From CAVRTM01 sp963696105 (GTDB lineage Bacteria > Actinomycetota > Actinomycetes > Actinomycetales > Dermatophilaceae): a stretch of DNA of 64,000 bases. The translations under genes were made by a program, and so were the position numbers. The stretch's first letter is position 1; every line of letters starts with the position of its first letter. Location of the stretch: the NCBI GenBank assembly GCA_963696105.1, contig CAVOIP010000002.1, positions 124,001 through 188,000 of the forward strand, read 5' to 3'. Positions 1-9,958 of this stretch are shown here, one piece after another. The notes under the pieces are model-generated. The model made no database searches, was not told where the DNA came from, and worked only from the letters and a program-made list of their open reading frames with translations.

Positions 1-145
1 CCCCCACCAGCCGACGACCGAACCGGGCGACCGAGCCCGGACCATGGTCCGGCAGACCGAGGCGGCTGCCCGGGTAGCTCCCGTCGGCGCGGGCGGGGCT
101 GCGGGGGCCTTCGAGCCAGGAGCCGATGTCTTTGCGGTTGACCAC
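1..145 (-). CDS. RDD family membrane protein, N-terminal part (runs off the window)
   Basis: The first 48 codons read from a GTG at 143-145 give a start with VNRKDIGSWLEGP, then RLGLP..GPGSVA..GRRLV. This is the usual N-terminus of actinobacterial RDD proteins, which continue into RDD-motif membrane helices lying outside this window. RDD genes commonly sit head-to-head with glnA in actinobacteria, and this one does too, sharing the 140-base intergenic region with glnA. Function of the family is poorly defined (small integral membrane proteins). The identification rests on family memory and on synteny; the fragment itself has no catalytic motif. Confidence 0.7.
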   Translation of the reverse strand, partial: MVNRKDIGSWLEGPRSPARADGSYPGSRLGLPDHGPGSVARFGRRLVG

Positions 146-175
146 CCCACAAGGCTAGTCGAGGCCCGAACGCGC

Positions 176-213
176 GTAACACCGGCGAAACACTCGGGTC
201 ACGGTCGAGAAAT
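176..213 (+). promoter_or_regulatory. GlnR-type operator upstream of glnA (two a/b site pairs)
   Basis: The sequence reads GTAAC-n6-GAAAC-n6-GTCAC-n6-GAAAT, which is the tandem a-site/b-site arrangement described for Streptomyces GlnR (gTnAc-n6-GaAAc, repeated with 6-base spacers). Three of the four pentamers match fully and the last has one end mismatch. It lies 72 bases before the glnA start. GlnR normally activates glnA under nitrogen limitation; the sign of regulation here is inferred. Confidence 0.85.
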
Positions 214-284
214 CCGCTCGCGTTAGGGTCGTCTCGACGCATCACGGGTCGGCACTCCGGCCGGGCCCCACCACAGGAGGTTGG

Positions 285-1713
<1,429 letters not shown>

Positions 1714-1764
1714 CAGACACCGGCGACCATCGCCGGATTCCGTTACACCGCAACGCCTTTGCTG

Positions 1765-1804
1765 ACGCGGGTCCCCTGACGGGGGCCCGCGTTGGCACTG
1801 TTTT
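1765..1804 (+). terminator. Rho-independent-type terminator after glnA
   Basis: A 12-base-pair stem (1765-1776 with 1781-1792, one T-G wobble) closes a TGAC loop and is followed by a T-containing stretch (cactgtttt). It lies 52 bases past the glnA stop, on the island side of the repeat, so the island may supply the terminator. Confidence 0.75.
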
Positions 1805-1811
1805 GGCACAA
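1792..1811 (+). repeat. Two ttggcac motifs at the left end (possible recombinase arm sites)
   Basis: ttggcac occurs at 1792-1798 and again within tttggcacaa at 1802-1811. The same motif is found twice in tandem near the right end at 34168-34189. Function as integrase or excisionase binding sites is inferred. Confidence 0.4.
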
Positions 1812-1880
1812 AGACCTGTTGTGGTGCAGATCACAGCACGGGCGACTGCGCTCCGTCTGGCCTCGCGCACGGACAGAGCC

Positions 1881-2210
1881 ATGACAACAACCAACGCCCT
1901 GAGTCGGGCCGACCTGCTGGACCCGGTCTTCACCATTGAGCACGTCGCGGCCCTGTTCCACGTCAGCGTGGACACCGCCCGCGAGTACACCTACCGGCAG
2001 GACTTCCCCGCCGCCCACCTCCTCGGCGCCCGCCTCCTGTGGGACCGCGAGGAGATCCTGGCGTGGTTCCGCGCCCTGCCCCGGCGGGGCAAGGCAGACC
2101 GCGCAGAGGGACCCGTGGACGCCGTGGTTGCGGACCGCGCGACCTCCCTCAAGTCCGCCGGCGCAAAGCGCTACAAGCGCCGGGGCGGAACCGCAGGGTC
2201 CGCGGCATGA
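1881..2210 (+). CDS. Excisionase-like helix-turn-helix DNA-binding protein
   Basis: This 109-residue protein has a MerR/excisionase-type helix-turn-helix at about residues 15-60 (FTIEHVAALFHVSVDTAREY, then FPAAHLLGARLLWDREEILAWF) and a basic tail (KRYKRRGG). Small proteins of this kind sit directly before the integrase in many actinobacterial integrative elements and act as recombination directionality factors. Here the stop overlaps the next start as ATGA (2207-2210), which couples it to the integrase fragment. The ATG at 1881 was chosen because the domain begins soon after it. A simple transcription regulator is the alternative, but the position beside the glnA repeat favours excisionase. 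Confidence 0.75.
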   Translation: MTTTNALSRADLLDPVFTIEHVAALFHVSVDTAREYTYRQDFPAAHLLGARLLWDREEILAWFRALPRRGKADRAEGPVDAVVADRATSLKSAGAKRYKRRGGTAGSAA

Positions 2211-2377
2211 CCGCCCGACGCAAGCCGGTCGCCGTCGTGGGCGTCGTCAACCTCCTGGCGCCCTCGAAGAGCTTCTCCTACTACCGCTTGACCTGGACCG
2301 AGCCCGACGGCCGGCCCGGGCGGACCAGCGCCGGTCGGTCACTGCTGAAGTCAGGGCATCGAACGGTCCGACTGTGA
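2207..2377 (+). pseudogene. Truncated site-specific integrase, N-terminus only
   Basis: The 56-residue reading starts MTARRKPVAVVG and carries YYRLTWTEPDGRPGRTSAGR, which resembles the N-terminal SAM-like/arm-binding start of actinobacterial tyrosine integrases next to excisionase genes. The catalytic domain with the Arg-His-Arg-Tyr residues is absent: similarity ends near codon 48 and the frame stops at 2377. Loss of the catalytic part would leave the island unable to excise itself. The assignment rests on family resemblance plus the ATGA overlap with the excisionase-like gene. Confidence 0.6.
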
Positions 2378-2442
2378 GGCTGTCAGCGGCCTTCCAGCGG
2401 CCCGACTCTTGCTTCCGACTGACCCGTGCTCCTGGCGTCCGA

Positions 2443-2502
2443 GCGCCGGTCGTTCCCGCCTCAGCCTGACGCGCGCCGGTCGTTCCCGCCTCAGCCTGAC
2501 GC
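2443..2502. repeat. Exact 30-base tandem duplication over the O-methyltransferase 3' end
   Basis: The unit at 2443-2472 is repeated without change at 2473-2502. The duplicated stretch spans the last codons and stop of the methyltransferase gene on the minus strand and sits at the boundary with the integrase fragment. Confidence 0.9.
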
Positions 2503-3504
2503 GCTCGCCTCGACGATCGACATCCTGCTGCTCGTGTGCGCCACACGCCTGAGCTGCAGGTCGGCGGCCTGGAGCAACCCGGCGTACTCCTGCTCGCTTC
2601 GCTCGCGCCCACCTGGCAGCACCAGCATGTTGAGGTCTGAGAAAGCCGCCTGCGCCTCGTACCCCGGCCGACCCAGCAGGGTCTCCACGACGAGGACCAC
2701 GCCACCCTCCCGAAGGCCTCGAGCGCACGTGCGCAGGATCTGGACGCACTCGGCGTCGGGCCAGTCGTGCAGCACCGACTTGAGGAGATAGCAGTCCGCC
2801 GCCGGGACCTCGTCGAAGAAGCTGCCGCTCACGGCGCTCCAGCGGGAGGCGACCGACTCGCTCGCGTCGGCGCTCGGCGCATGGGCAACCACGTGCGAGA
2901 GGTCGAACACGGTGCCGGTCAGGTGCTCGTGCCGGGCCAGGACCGCCTCCAGCAGCACGCCTTGTCCGCCGCCCACGTCCACCACGCTGGACAGGTGCGC
3001 GAAGTCGTACCCGACCGCTACCGCGTCGGCGACCATCGAGCTCAGCGCGGTCATGTTGGCGTTGAAGATCGCGTTCTGCTCGGGCACCGCCTGCCGGTGC
3101 GTCCAGACATCAACACCGTGCAGCGCCGAGAACGAGTTGTCGCCCGTGCGGACGCTGTGACCGAGGTTGCCCCATGCCGACCACAGGGCAGGGTCGGTCA
3201 GCGTGCGGGCCAGCGGCCGCAGTGACCACGGCACGTCGGAACGCAGACCCTCACCCAGCTCGGTGTTCGCGAACCGGCCGTCATCCAGTTCTTGGTAGAC
3301 CCCGAGCGTCGCCAGGGCTCGTAGCAGTCGGTGAAGGGTGTCCGCGTCCGCGGAGACGGCGGACGCCAGGTCCGCGACGCTGCGCGGGCCGGCCGTCAGG
3401 TGGTCCGAAAGCCCGAGGTCCGCGGCCACCGCGAGTGCCGAGGAGATGCGATACCCAGTAATCATCTCGTTCAGATCGTCGCGGCCGGCCATACGCCAGA
3501 TCAT
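2491..3504 (-). CDS. SAM-dependent O-methyltransferase (COMT-like, family 2)
   Basis: This 337-residue protein has an N-terminal winged-helix dimerisation domain (about 12-95, ISSALAVAADLGLSDHLTAGP) and a Rossmann methyltransferase domain with the SAM motif VVDVGGGQGVLLEAVL at about 170. The later motif LLKSVLHDWPDAECVQIL holds the His-Asp typical of plant COMT-like and bacterial antibiotic/pigment O-methyltransferases. The likely substrate is a small hydroxylated aromatic or polyketide, but nothing nearby fixes it. No biosynthetic cluster accompanies it. ATG 3504 is used; ATG 3489 (MAGRDDLNEM) is an equally good start. The 3' end lies in a 30-base tandem duplication. Confidence 0.85.
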   Translation of the reverse strand: MIWRMAGRDDLNEMITGYRISSALAVAADLGLSDHLTAGPRSVADLASAVSADADTLHRLLRALATLGVYQELDDGRFANTELGEGLRSDVPWSLRPLARTLTDPALWSAWGNLGHSVRTGDNSFSALHGVDVWTHRQAVPEQNAIFNANMTALSSMVADAVAVGYDFAHLSSVVDVGGGQGVLLEAVLARHEHLTGTVFDLSHVVAHAPSADASESVASRWSAVSGSFFDEVPAADCYLLKSVLHDWPDAECVQILRTCARGLREGGVVLVVETLLGRPGYEAQAAFSDLNMLVLPGGRERSEQEYAGLLQAADLQLRRVAHTSSRMSIVEASASG

Positions 3505-3983
3505 GCTCCGCGCCCTCGCGCGACGCCACCGCCCGAGCTACCGGTCCTGACGCCGTCGATCCGCTTGAGCCATAAGGTCAGAACAAGGTTCCAGAGGCTG
3601 GCGCGGTTGGCACGGCGGGAAGCATCAGCGAAACATCCTCAATTGCCGCTGTCCGCGGCCTGGTCGTTACAGGTCGTGCGGACCGTCCCACCGCGCTGGC
3701 GGTGCGGCTCGGGCCCGGTCCCGGGGGCTGCGTTCGACACCTCCGGGGGCCCGCGGTCCGGAACACCCTGAGCCGCTGCCTCCCGGGGCAGCGGCTGCTG
3801 GACGTCGCCCTTGAGCCCGTACCGGGCCCGCCGCGGGGAGGCCCCCGCGGCGGCAAGCTCAGGCACGTGGTCAAGCAGACCGGGGCAACCAGTCCAGCTC
3901 ATGAGTCGGCAATCGTCACCCTCCTGGTCAAACTGCCGGCAGATGCGGTTCGGGACCGTGATCGAATGCGCGCAGGCCGGCCG
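3505..3983. other. Intergenic stretch of 479 bases, no gene recognised
   Basis: It separates two minus-strand genes. Apart from one copy of the TTGCCGC repeat at 3632-3658, I see no conserved reading frame, RNA or clear terminator here. Confidence 0.5.
3632..3658 (+). repeat. Dispersed TTGCCGC repeat, copy A
   Basis: It reads aacatcctcaattgccgct then gtccgcgg. It shares gccgctgtccgcgg exactly with copy B (5379-5406) and the aacatcctca start with copy J (27671-27692). Confidence 0.7.
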
Positions 3984-4808
3984 TCACCTCGAGCCGTCGG
4001 CCGCGAACCGGTGCCCGGACGGGTCGGTGAACACAAAGCCGCGGGCGCGGTAGTAGTCGATGATCTTCGGCAGCGCCGCCACGGTGTTGCCGCGGTACCG
4101 GTTCGGGTTCGTCTTGGGGGTGGCGTTGCCGTCGTGCATCAGGATGATCGGGTGGTCCGGGCTGTTGCGCCGGACCGTGGCCAGTGCGACGTACGCGCGA
4201 ACCTTTGCAGCGCTGTAGGACCCCGGCTGCTCGCTGTCCCCGGTCACTTCCGACCAGTAGACGTTCGCCATGTGTCGAGCCTTGACGAGAGACTGGGTGG
4301 TGGCGCCGAACTGGTGACCGCCCGGTCCCCGGAAGAAGCACGGCAGGGCACCCGTCGCGGCCCGGATCGCCGACGTCGTGGAATCCAGCTCCTTCGCCTG
4401 GGCCGAGACGGGCATCCTGTCGAACGCTTTCATCCCCGGGACGGTGTACTGCGGATGCGTGTAGGTGTGGTTGCCAATCCGGTTCCCCTCGGCGACCACT
4501 CGTCGAGCCATGGCAGGGTTGGCGGCCACGTGGAGGCCGGTCTCAAAGAAGGTCGCATGAACCTTCTTCGCCCTCAGCACCGCCAAGATCTTCGGTGTGA
4601 ACGGGCCCGGGCCGTCGTCGAAGGTCAGCGCGACCGTCCTGGGGTACGTGGGAGGCGTCGACCGGAGGACGCCGATCCGCGGCAGGGGGCACGAGCTCGC
4701 GGCGGAGGCAGCGGGCACCGCCAGCACACCGGCCAGTGCGGCCGAGGCAGTCACCCCCGCGACAACGGTGAGTACGACGCGGCGGCCGGAGAGCAGGGCA
4801 GGTGACAA
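3984..4808 (-). CDS. Secreted polysaccharide deacetylase (NodB domain, carbohydrate esterase family 4)
   Basis: The 274-residue protein begins with a signal peptide (about 1-36, hydrophobic core VVAGVTASAALAGVLAVPAA, ending SAAS). The NodB domain follows from about 57: VALTFDDGPGPFTPKIL gives the catalytic base and metal Asp pair, and NHTYTHP supplies the two metal-binding His. FFRGPGG and IILMHDGN correspond to the later motifs 3 and 5. Such enzymes remove acetyl groups from peptidoglycan, chitin or xylan outside the cell; the substrate cannot be set. All catalytic residues expected for CE4 are visible. The gene stands alone. Confidence 0.9.
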   Translation of the reverse strand: MSPALLSGRRVVLTVVAGVTASAALAGVLAVPAASAASSCPLPRIGVLRSTPPTYPRTVALTFDDGPGPFTPKILAVLRAKKVHATFFETGLHVAANPAMARRVVAEGNRIGNHTYTHPQYTVPGMKAFDRMPVSAQAKELDSTTSAIRAATGALPCFFRGPGGHQFGATTQSLVKARHMANVYWSEVTGDSEQPGSYSAAKVRAYVALATVRRNSPDHPIILMHDGNATPKTNPNRYRGNTVAALPKIIDYYRARGFVFTDPSGHRFAADGSR

Positions 4809-5479
4809 GAACGGTCCTCAGGATGGGGCGACGGGGCGCGGCTGGGGTGGCTTGCGTTCCGTTCAGCCGGTCGACAGCCTTCCCACCCCCGCCTGATCGG
4901 CCGAGGTCGACCGGTCCTGAGTTTCGGCAGCAAGGTGTGGTGGATGGGTATAAGATCCATGCACCCAACGGAGCGCGTTCTCAAGATCCGACACGGCGGA
5001 TACCGTGGTCTTCCATGCCACCACGGTGCGGCTGGCGTCGCAGGCTTGTCCACAGGGGTGTGGACACCTGGTGTCGTTCTTGGTGACAGTTACGTTTCGC
5101 GAGCAGTGACACCCGCGTCGCGAGAGCCGCCATCGCCGGCTGTTCGCGCCCGCGCCCACCCACGAAGGCTGTCGCGCGTCGTGTTCGGGCTCCTCGCCGC
5201 AGATCTCCCCAGCGGGCTACTGGGAGAAACTTCGCGCGCCTGGCGTCTTGCGCCGTGGCGGTGCACGCCAGCACTTCTCGTGCTCGTTGCAGAGCCCGTA
5301 CGGCCACAAGCCCAGCGAGCTCGCCACGCGTCAACGCGCTGTTTCAGCGGCACCATCGGGTCGCTCGGCCCAAAATGCGAACGTCCGGATTTGCCGCTGT
5401 CCGCGGTCCAGCCGATGTGGGCGCGAACGCGGGTAGGCCGTTCGTCCCGCAAGGGACACGCGTCGTCTTGTGACGAGAC
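4809..5479. other. Intergenic stretch of 671 bases, no gene recognised
   Basis: Open frames cross it on both strands, but none reads like a known protein or has a convincing start. It contains repeat copy B at 5379-5406. Confidence 0.45.
5379..5406 (+). repeat. Dispersed TTTGCCGC repeat, copy B
   Basis: It reads gaacgtccggatttgccgct then gtccgcgg, the fullest form of the repeat and close to copies A and I. Confidence 0.75.
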
Positions 5480-6897
5480 CTAACTGCCGTGGGGGTTGAG
5501 TGCCTTCCCCAGGATGCGGGCTCCTTGGGGGAAGGCTGCCGGGTTCGGGCCGGAGTAGTTGAGCCGCAGGAACGGCCCGGCTGGCTCGGCGGGGAACCAT
5601 TCGGTTCCGGGGGCGATGAGCACCCCGGCCCGCTCGCAGTGCTGGGCGAGCTGGTCCAGGTCGGTCCCGTCGGGCAGGCGTGCCCACAGGTTCAGCCCGC
5701 CGGTGGGGACGTGGTCGATGTGCGCCTGTCGGGGCGTGCTCGTGCAGGCTGGTGACCAGCAGGTCACGGCGTGCTCGGAGCTGCTGCGCGGACGCTGCGC
5801 AGGTGGGTCTGCCAGGCCGGCTGCGTCACGACGTCCAGGGCGGCTGCCTGGAGCACGCCGCTGACGTACATCGACTCGGCGCCGCGGTCGGCCAGGATGC
5901 GTTCGCGGGCTGGTCCGCGGGCGATGACCGCGGCGATGCGCAGGGCCGGGGAGACGCTCTTGGTGAGCGAGCGCAGGTAGACGACGTGCCCGTCGTCGTC
6001 CTGGGCAGCGACCGGCCGCGGCGTGGTGCTGATGCCGAAGTCGTGGGCCCAGTCGTCCTCGACGAGGAAGGCGCCGTGGTCGCGCACGACGGCCAGGACC
6101 TGTTCGGCGCGTACGGTCGACCACTGCGCACCGGTGGGGTTCGCGTAGGTCGGCTGCGCGTAGAAGCACCCGGGCGCCGGTCTCGTCGAACGCGCGCGCC
6201 AGCTCGCCGGGGTCGGGACCGTCGGGACCGGTGGGCACCGGGACCACGCGGACGCCCGCCTGGGCGGCCGCGGTGATGGCCCCCCAGTAGGTGGGGGACT
6301 CCATCAGCAGCGGCTGCCCAGCGGCCACGAGGGCGCGGAAGATGGAGCTCAGGCCGCTCTGGCTCCCGGGCAGCACGATGACGTCGCTCGGGGTGGGTGG
6401 GGCCACGCCGAGCGGGCTGGCGGCGCCGAGCTCGTGCGCGAACCAGGACTGCAGCTCGGGCAGACCCGCGACCGGGGGACGCGACAGCGCGGTGTCGCCG
6501 CGCGCCGCCCGGGTCAGGGCCGACGCGCACGAGGCGACCGGGCAGGAGCTCACGGTCGGGGTAGCCCGCGTGGAGGGCGATGACGTCGTTCGGGACGGTG
6601 CGCATCGCCGTCGCGACCGTCGGGATCCGGGCCCGCGGCGAGCGCAGGGCGGCGGTCTGCCAGCCGTAGTCCGACGGGTCTGGCCGTGCGCACGGCCCGC
6701 ACGAACGTCCCGACACCCGGTCGGGTCTCGATCAGGCCCTGGGTGGTGAGGTCGCGCAGCGCCTTCTGCACCGTGACGGGACTGGCGTGGTGCGCAGCGA
6801 CCAGGGCTCGGGTGGACGGCAGCCGCGCGCCGGGCGGGGCGGTCGCGATCCAGTGACGCAGTACCTCGGCGATGCGGGAACTGCTATCGTCATTCAT
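5480..6897 (-). CDS. MocR/PdxR-type regulator: GntR winged helix fused to an aminotransferase fold (several frameshifts)
   Basis: Residues 1-70 form a GntR-type winged helix (RIAEVLRHWIATAPPGARLP, ALVAAHHASPVTVQKALRDL). The rest is a fold-type I PLP domain in pieces: VIVLPGSQSGLSSIFRALVA, MESPTYWGAI, PTYANPTGAQW, VEDDWAHDF, LRSLTKSVSPALRIA (PLP-binding Lys), and LAQHCERAGVLIAPGTEWFP near the C-terminus. At least four changes of frame break it (near 6560, 6170, 5775 and 5690). The pieces add up to the normal MocR length of about 470 residues. MocR proteins usually control a neighbouring gene in response to a PLP-linked amine; the divergent EamA transporter is the likely target. Confidence 0.8.
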
Positions 6898-6908
6898 GAC
6901 GAAGCAGT

Positions 6909-6920
6909 AGTAGCGCTACT
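6909..6920. promoter_or_regulatory. Perfect 12-base palindrome between mocR and the EamA gene
   Basis: AGTAGCGCTACT lies 12 bases upstream of the MocR start in the short divergent intergenic region. It is a candidate operator for the MocR protein or part of a promoter. No other symmetry stands out here. Confidence 0.4.
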
Positions 6921-6966
6921 CTCCAAGTCCGCCAGGTGGTATCGCCTTCCGTCCGCTGCCGGGCTG

Positions 6967-7841
6967 ATGTGGGGGCTGCTCGGAGTCGCAGCGTTCTCCT
7001 TCACCGTGCCGTTCACCCGGGTGGCCGTCGGCGGCCTCTCGCCGCTGTTCATCGGCTCCGGCCGCGCGGTCGTGGCGGCCGCCCTGGCCGCGGTCCGCCC
7101 TGGCGATGACGCGCCAGCGCCTTCCTCACGGCCGGCAGTGGGTGCGGCTCGCGGTGGTCGGCGGTGGCGTCGTGGTCGGCTTCCCGTTGCTGACCTCGTT
7201 CGCGCTCACCGCTGCCCCCGCCAGCCACGGCGCGGTCGTCATCGCGCTGCTGCCGGCTGCAACGGCCACGATGGCCGTCCTGCGCGGCCACGAGCGTCCG
7301 CCGGTGATGTTCTGGGTCGTTTCCGGCGTCGGCGCGGTGGCGGCGATGGGCTTCGCCTCGGCCCAGTGGGGTGGGCTGGGGCACCTGCACTGGTCCGACC
7401 TGCTGCTGTTCGGCGCTGTCCTTGCCGCGGCCGTCGGGTACGCCGAGGGCGGCCTGCTCGCCCGTGAGCTCGGCGCCTGGCAGACCGTGTCCTGGGCGCT
7501 CGTGCTGTGCTCGCCGCTGATGCTGTTCCTGACCGTCTGGTCCGCGACCCGGCAGACCCCGTCCGGCACGCCGGTGCAGTGGGCCGCGTTCGCCTACCTC
7601 GGTGTGGTCAGCATGTTCCTCGGCTTCTTCGCCTGGTACCGCGGCCTGGCCATCGGGCCCATGGCGCAGGTCAGCCAGGTCCAGCTCGTCCAGCCCGTGC
7701 TCACCATCTGCTGGGCCGGTGCTGCTGCTGGGCGAGCGGCTCACCTGGACCACCATCGTCGGCGGCCTCGTCGTCATCCTGTGCGCCGGCATCGCCGTTC
7801 GGGCACGGCTCACCACCACGACGGCGCAACGGCCCGGCTGA
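6967..7841 (+). CDS. EamA/DMT-family exporter, two frameshifts
   Basis: This is a drug/metabolite-transporter family membrane protein of about 290 residues with roughly ten hydrophobic segments. The N-terminal repeat starts GLLGVAAFSFTVPFTRVAV, and the second repeat includes YLGVVSMFLGFFAWYRGLAI and QLVQPVLTI, then LLLGERLTWTTIVGGLVVIL, the classic EamA end. The frame changes near 7092 (one extra base before LAMTRQRLPHG) and near 7720 (one extra base before LLLGERL). The start at ATG 6967 keeps the usual short lead before helix 1. Divergent pairing with a MocR regulator is common for EamA exporters of amines or vitamins; the substrate is unknown. Confidence 0.82.
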
Positions 7842-7916
7842 GCTCCGCTCGGGGCTCGACCGCACCCAACGGCTCCGGGTGCACCGGCGGCGCATCTCTT
7901 CTGTCTGGTTCGCGAG

Positions 7917-8149
7917 CTAGGCCAACACGACCGGGTCGCACCCCGGTGGAACGACAACTGCGGCCTCTGGCACCCCCGCTTCTGCCGAGATCCGCGCGTC
8001 CATGAGCGGCTTGAAATCAGGCGTCGACATACCGAGCATCTGGAGTGCCTCGTCTGCCTGGCACTCGAGGGCAGCCCGTTCACGACGCCGTTGTGCGTGC
8101 GCGCGCGGAGATGCGCGTCGAGTTCGCTGGGGAGCACGCGCGTGGTCAT
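7917..8149 (-). CDS. Small hypothetical protein with one frameshift
   Basis: The first frame begins MTTRVLPSELDAHLRART at 8149. A one-base shift near 8095 leads into REQ-like helix then CQADEALQMLGMSTPDFK, PLMDARISAEAGVPEAAVV and a stop at 7917, giving about 76 residues. The joined protein has even composition and looks coding, but I do not recognise the family. It lies 29 bases downstream of the methyltransferase stop on the same strand. Confidence 0.35.
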
Positions 8150-8178
8150 CTCCTACGGACCGGGCCGGGCGCGCGAAC

Positions 8179-8805
8179 TCATCGTGGGCGGACCGCGTGG
8201 ACCCGCTCGACGGTCCCGGCCTTGAGCCGCTCGGCCTCGACGAGCTCGAAGCCGGCGGCCTTGACGAGCGGGAGCGGGCGACGGGTGAAGTACTCCCCGG
8301 CGGCCCGACCGGTCACCTGCTCGACCAGCCACTGGGCGGCGTGCAGCGGGGGCCAGGTGCTGCGGACGTGGTCGAGCAGCAGGAGCCGACCGCCGGGGAC
8401 GAGGACGCGGTGCATCTCGACCAGGGCCCGGGCGGGGTCCGGGATGGTGCACAGCCCGAGGCAGCACACGACGGTGTCGACGGAGGCGTCCTCGACCGGG
8501 AGGTGGTGGGCGTCACCTTCGCGCAGGTCGACGCCGAGGCCGAGCGAGCCGGCGTGCGTCCGCGCGATCGCGAGCATCTCGGGGCTGAGCTCCACGCCGG
8601 TGAGGGCGACGTCGGGGCCGTAGAGGCCGAGGTTCCGGCCGGTGCCGACCGCGACCTCGAGCACCCGTCCGTGAGCGCGGGCGGTGAGCCACTCGCGGCC
8701 GCCGGCGAACCAGATCCGCTCGAGGACCGCGATCTGCCGGTCGTACGCCGGCGCCGCCCTGTCCCAGATCCGCTGCTGCCGGGCGGCCGGGGACTCGCCC
8801 GTCAT
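8179..8805 (-). CDS. Class I SAM-dependent methyltransferase (Methyltransf_11/UbiE-like)
   Basis: The 208-residue protein has the N-terminal helix WDRAAPAYDRQIAVLERI, the SAM motif VLEVAVGTGRNLGLYG at about 46-61, the acidic post-II residue TGVELSPEML, the motif REGDAHHLPVEDASVDTVVC and HRVLVPGGRLLLLDHV. These are the usual elements of small class I methyltransferases of the UbiE or phospholipid N-methyltransferase type. Length is complete. The start ATG at 8803-8805 overlaps upstream coding-like sequence, suggesting translational coupling. The substrate is not known. Confidence 0.85.
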   Translation of the reverse strand: MTGESPAARQQRIWDRAAPAYDRQIAVLERIWFAGGREWLTARAHGRVLEVAVGTGRNLGLYGPDVALTGVELSPEMLAIARTHAGSLGLGVDLREGDAHHLPVEDASVDTVVCCLGLCTIPDPARALVEMHRVLVPGGRLLLLDHVRSTWPPLHAAQWLVEQVTGRAAGEYFTRRPLPLVKAAGFELVEAERLKAGTVERVHAVRPR

Positions 8806-8960
8806 GCTGCGGCTCCTCGAGCCGGGGTGCCACCGCCGCCCGGGCCTGGGCGTAGACGTCGGAGCTGTCGAGCAGCAGCGAGCGCGGGTTGGCCGAGTCG
8901 AGGTACGCCGCGAGGTCGAACGCGTGAAGGTTCTCGTGAACAGGCGCTAAGCCCGACCAA
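8806..8960 (-). pseudogene. C-terminal remnant of an unrecognised gene upstream of the methyltransferase
   Basis: The minus-strand frame reads AYLDSANPRSLLLDSSDVYA then QARAAVAPRLEEP directly before the methyltransferase start. The composition is coding-like and a one-base shift would give an ATGA overlap with that start. No N-terminus or family could be identified. Confidence 0.3.
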
Positions 8961-9154
8961 GAGACCAAGCGGCAAGTACAACTACTCGACAGCCCGCGCC
9001 GAATGTGTTCGTCATGAGAATCGCACTCCTTCTCGTTAGGGGTATTCGGCATTGAGGGCCGAGTTGTCATGGAAGTCAACGGTCTGCGAGGCCGGTGGTG
9101 AGGAACCTTGTGCAACGTGTCGGCCCGTCGACTTCGATGGTTCACCAAGACGGA

Positions 9155-9958
9155 CTACTGCCAGACGAGGCCGTGGCCGAGCGTGCAGGCGAAGGCGGCG
9201 AAGGCGATGAGGCTCGTCACAGGGAGTGCGGTGCTGTCGGCCCGGGGGTTTGTCGAGTGGGTCTGCGATGGGTTCGCGCGCGGCGGAGCGAGCAGAAGGG
9301 GAAGGCCGGCGACGCCGATTGACATCACGGTGTTGACGAAGTTCTGCAGGCCGAGCGGCGAGCGTGCCGCGGCGATGGCGACGGCGGCTGTGGCGCTGAT
9401 CCAGGCCACGCGCGATATGCGGGGCGCGGGTAGTTCGGTGTCGGCAATGCCCCGGATGGATGTTCTCGTGAGGCGGGCAGTCAGCACGTAGAGCGCCGCG
9501 CCGGCTGTAGCGATGGCTGCACTCACGGCAGGTCCGGGCGGTCCGCTTGTGGCGGCGAAGAGGTCGTAGAGGTCTCCGGCTCGGAAGAGCATCGCTTGTA
9601 CTGCGTATCCGCCTTCCCAGAACCAGGCGAAGGCGGTGACGAGTGCCAGATAGAGCCGGACGTCTCGGTTGGTTGGTCGGGCTCGGCGAAGGAGGATGAG
9701 ACAGGTCAGGCCGAGGAGCAGGTTCATCGCGGGGCCGCCTACTGCGATGACGGGTTCGGGGGTGGTGCACCAGAACATCGAGGTGGACACGACGGTGGGG
9801 TGTCCGCCGACGGCGAGGCAGACCGATCCGTGGCCGACGAACTCGTGTGCGATGACTGGGGTGATCCCGGCGAGGACAGCGACTGCAACCAGATTGGTGG
9901 TCGGTGATGCGAGTCGCTGACCCAGCTTGGACAGTCGCCGTCTCGTGGTGGGTTTCAT
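9155..9958 (-). CDS. Integral membrane protein with a HEFVGHG motif, coupled to TetR
   Basis: The 267-residue protein has about seven hydrophobic segments. After the first helix (LVAVAVLAGITPVIA) it carries HEFVGHGSVCLAVGG at about 38-52, followed by a second conserved-looking stretch VGGPAMNLLLGL, a layout reminiscent of site-2-protease-like membrane proteins. The His-Glu spacing (HExxxH) is not the canonical HExxH of M50, so peptidase activity is uncertain. The start overlaps the TetR stop by four bases (ATGA at 9955-9958), so the two form one transcript and the TetR protein probably controls it. Confidence 0.7.
   Translation of the reverse strand: MKPTTRRRLSKLGQRLASPTTNLVAVAVLAGITPVIAHEFVGHGSVCLAVGGHPTVVSTSMFWCTTPEPVIAVGGPAMNLLLGLTCLILLRRARPTNRDVRLYLALVTAFAWFWEGGYAVQAMLFRAGDLYDLFAATSGPPGPAVSAAIATAGAALYVLTARLTRTSIRGIADTELPAPRISRVAWISATAAVAIAAARSPLGLQNFVNTVMSIGVAGLPLLLAPPRANPSQTHSTNPRADSTALPVTSLIAFAAFACTLGHGLVWQ

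Noticed and set aside
9155..9958. Calling the HEFVGHG membrane protein an M50 metalloprotease
   Set aside because: The second His is one residue too far from the HE pair for HExxH, so the enzyme claim was dropped.
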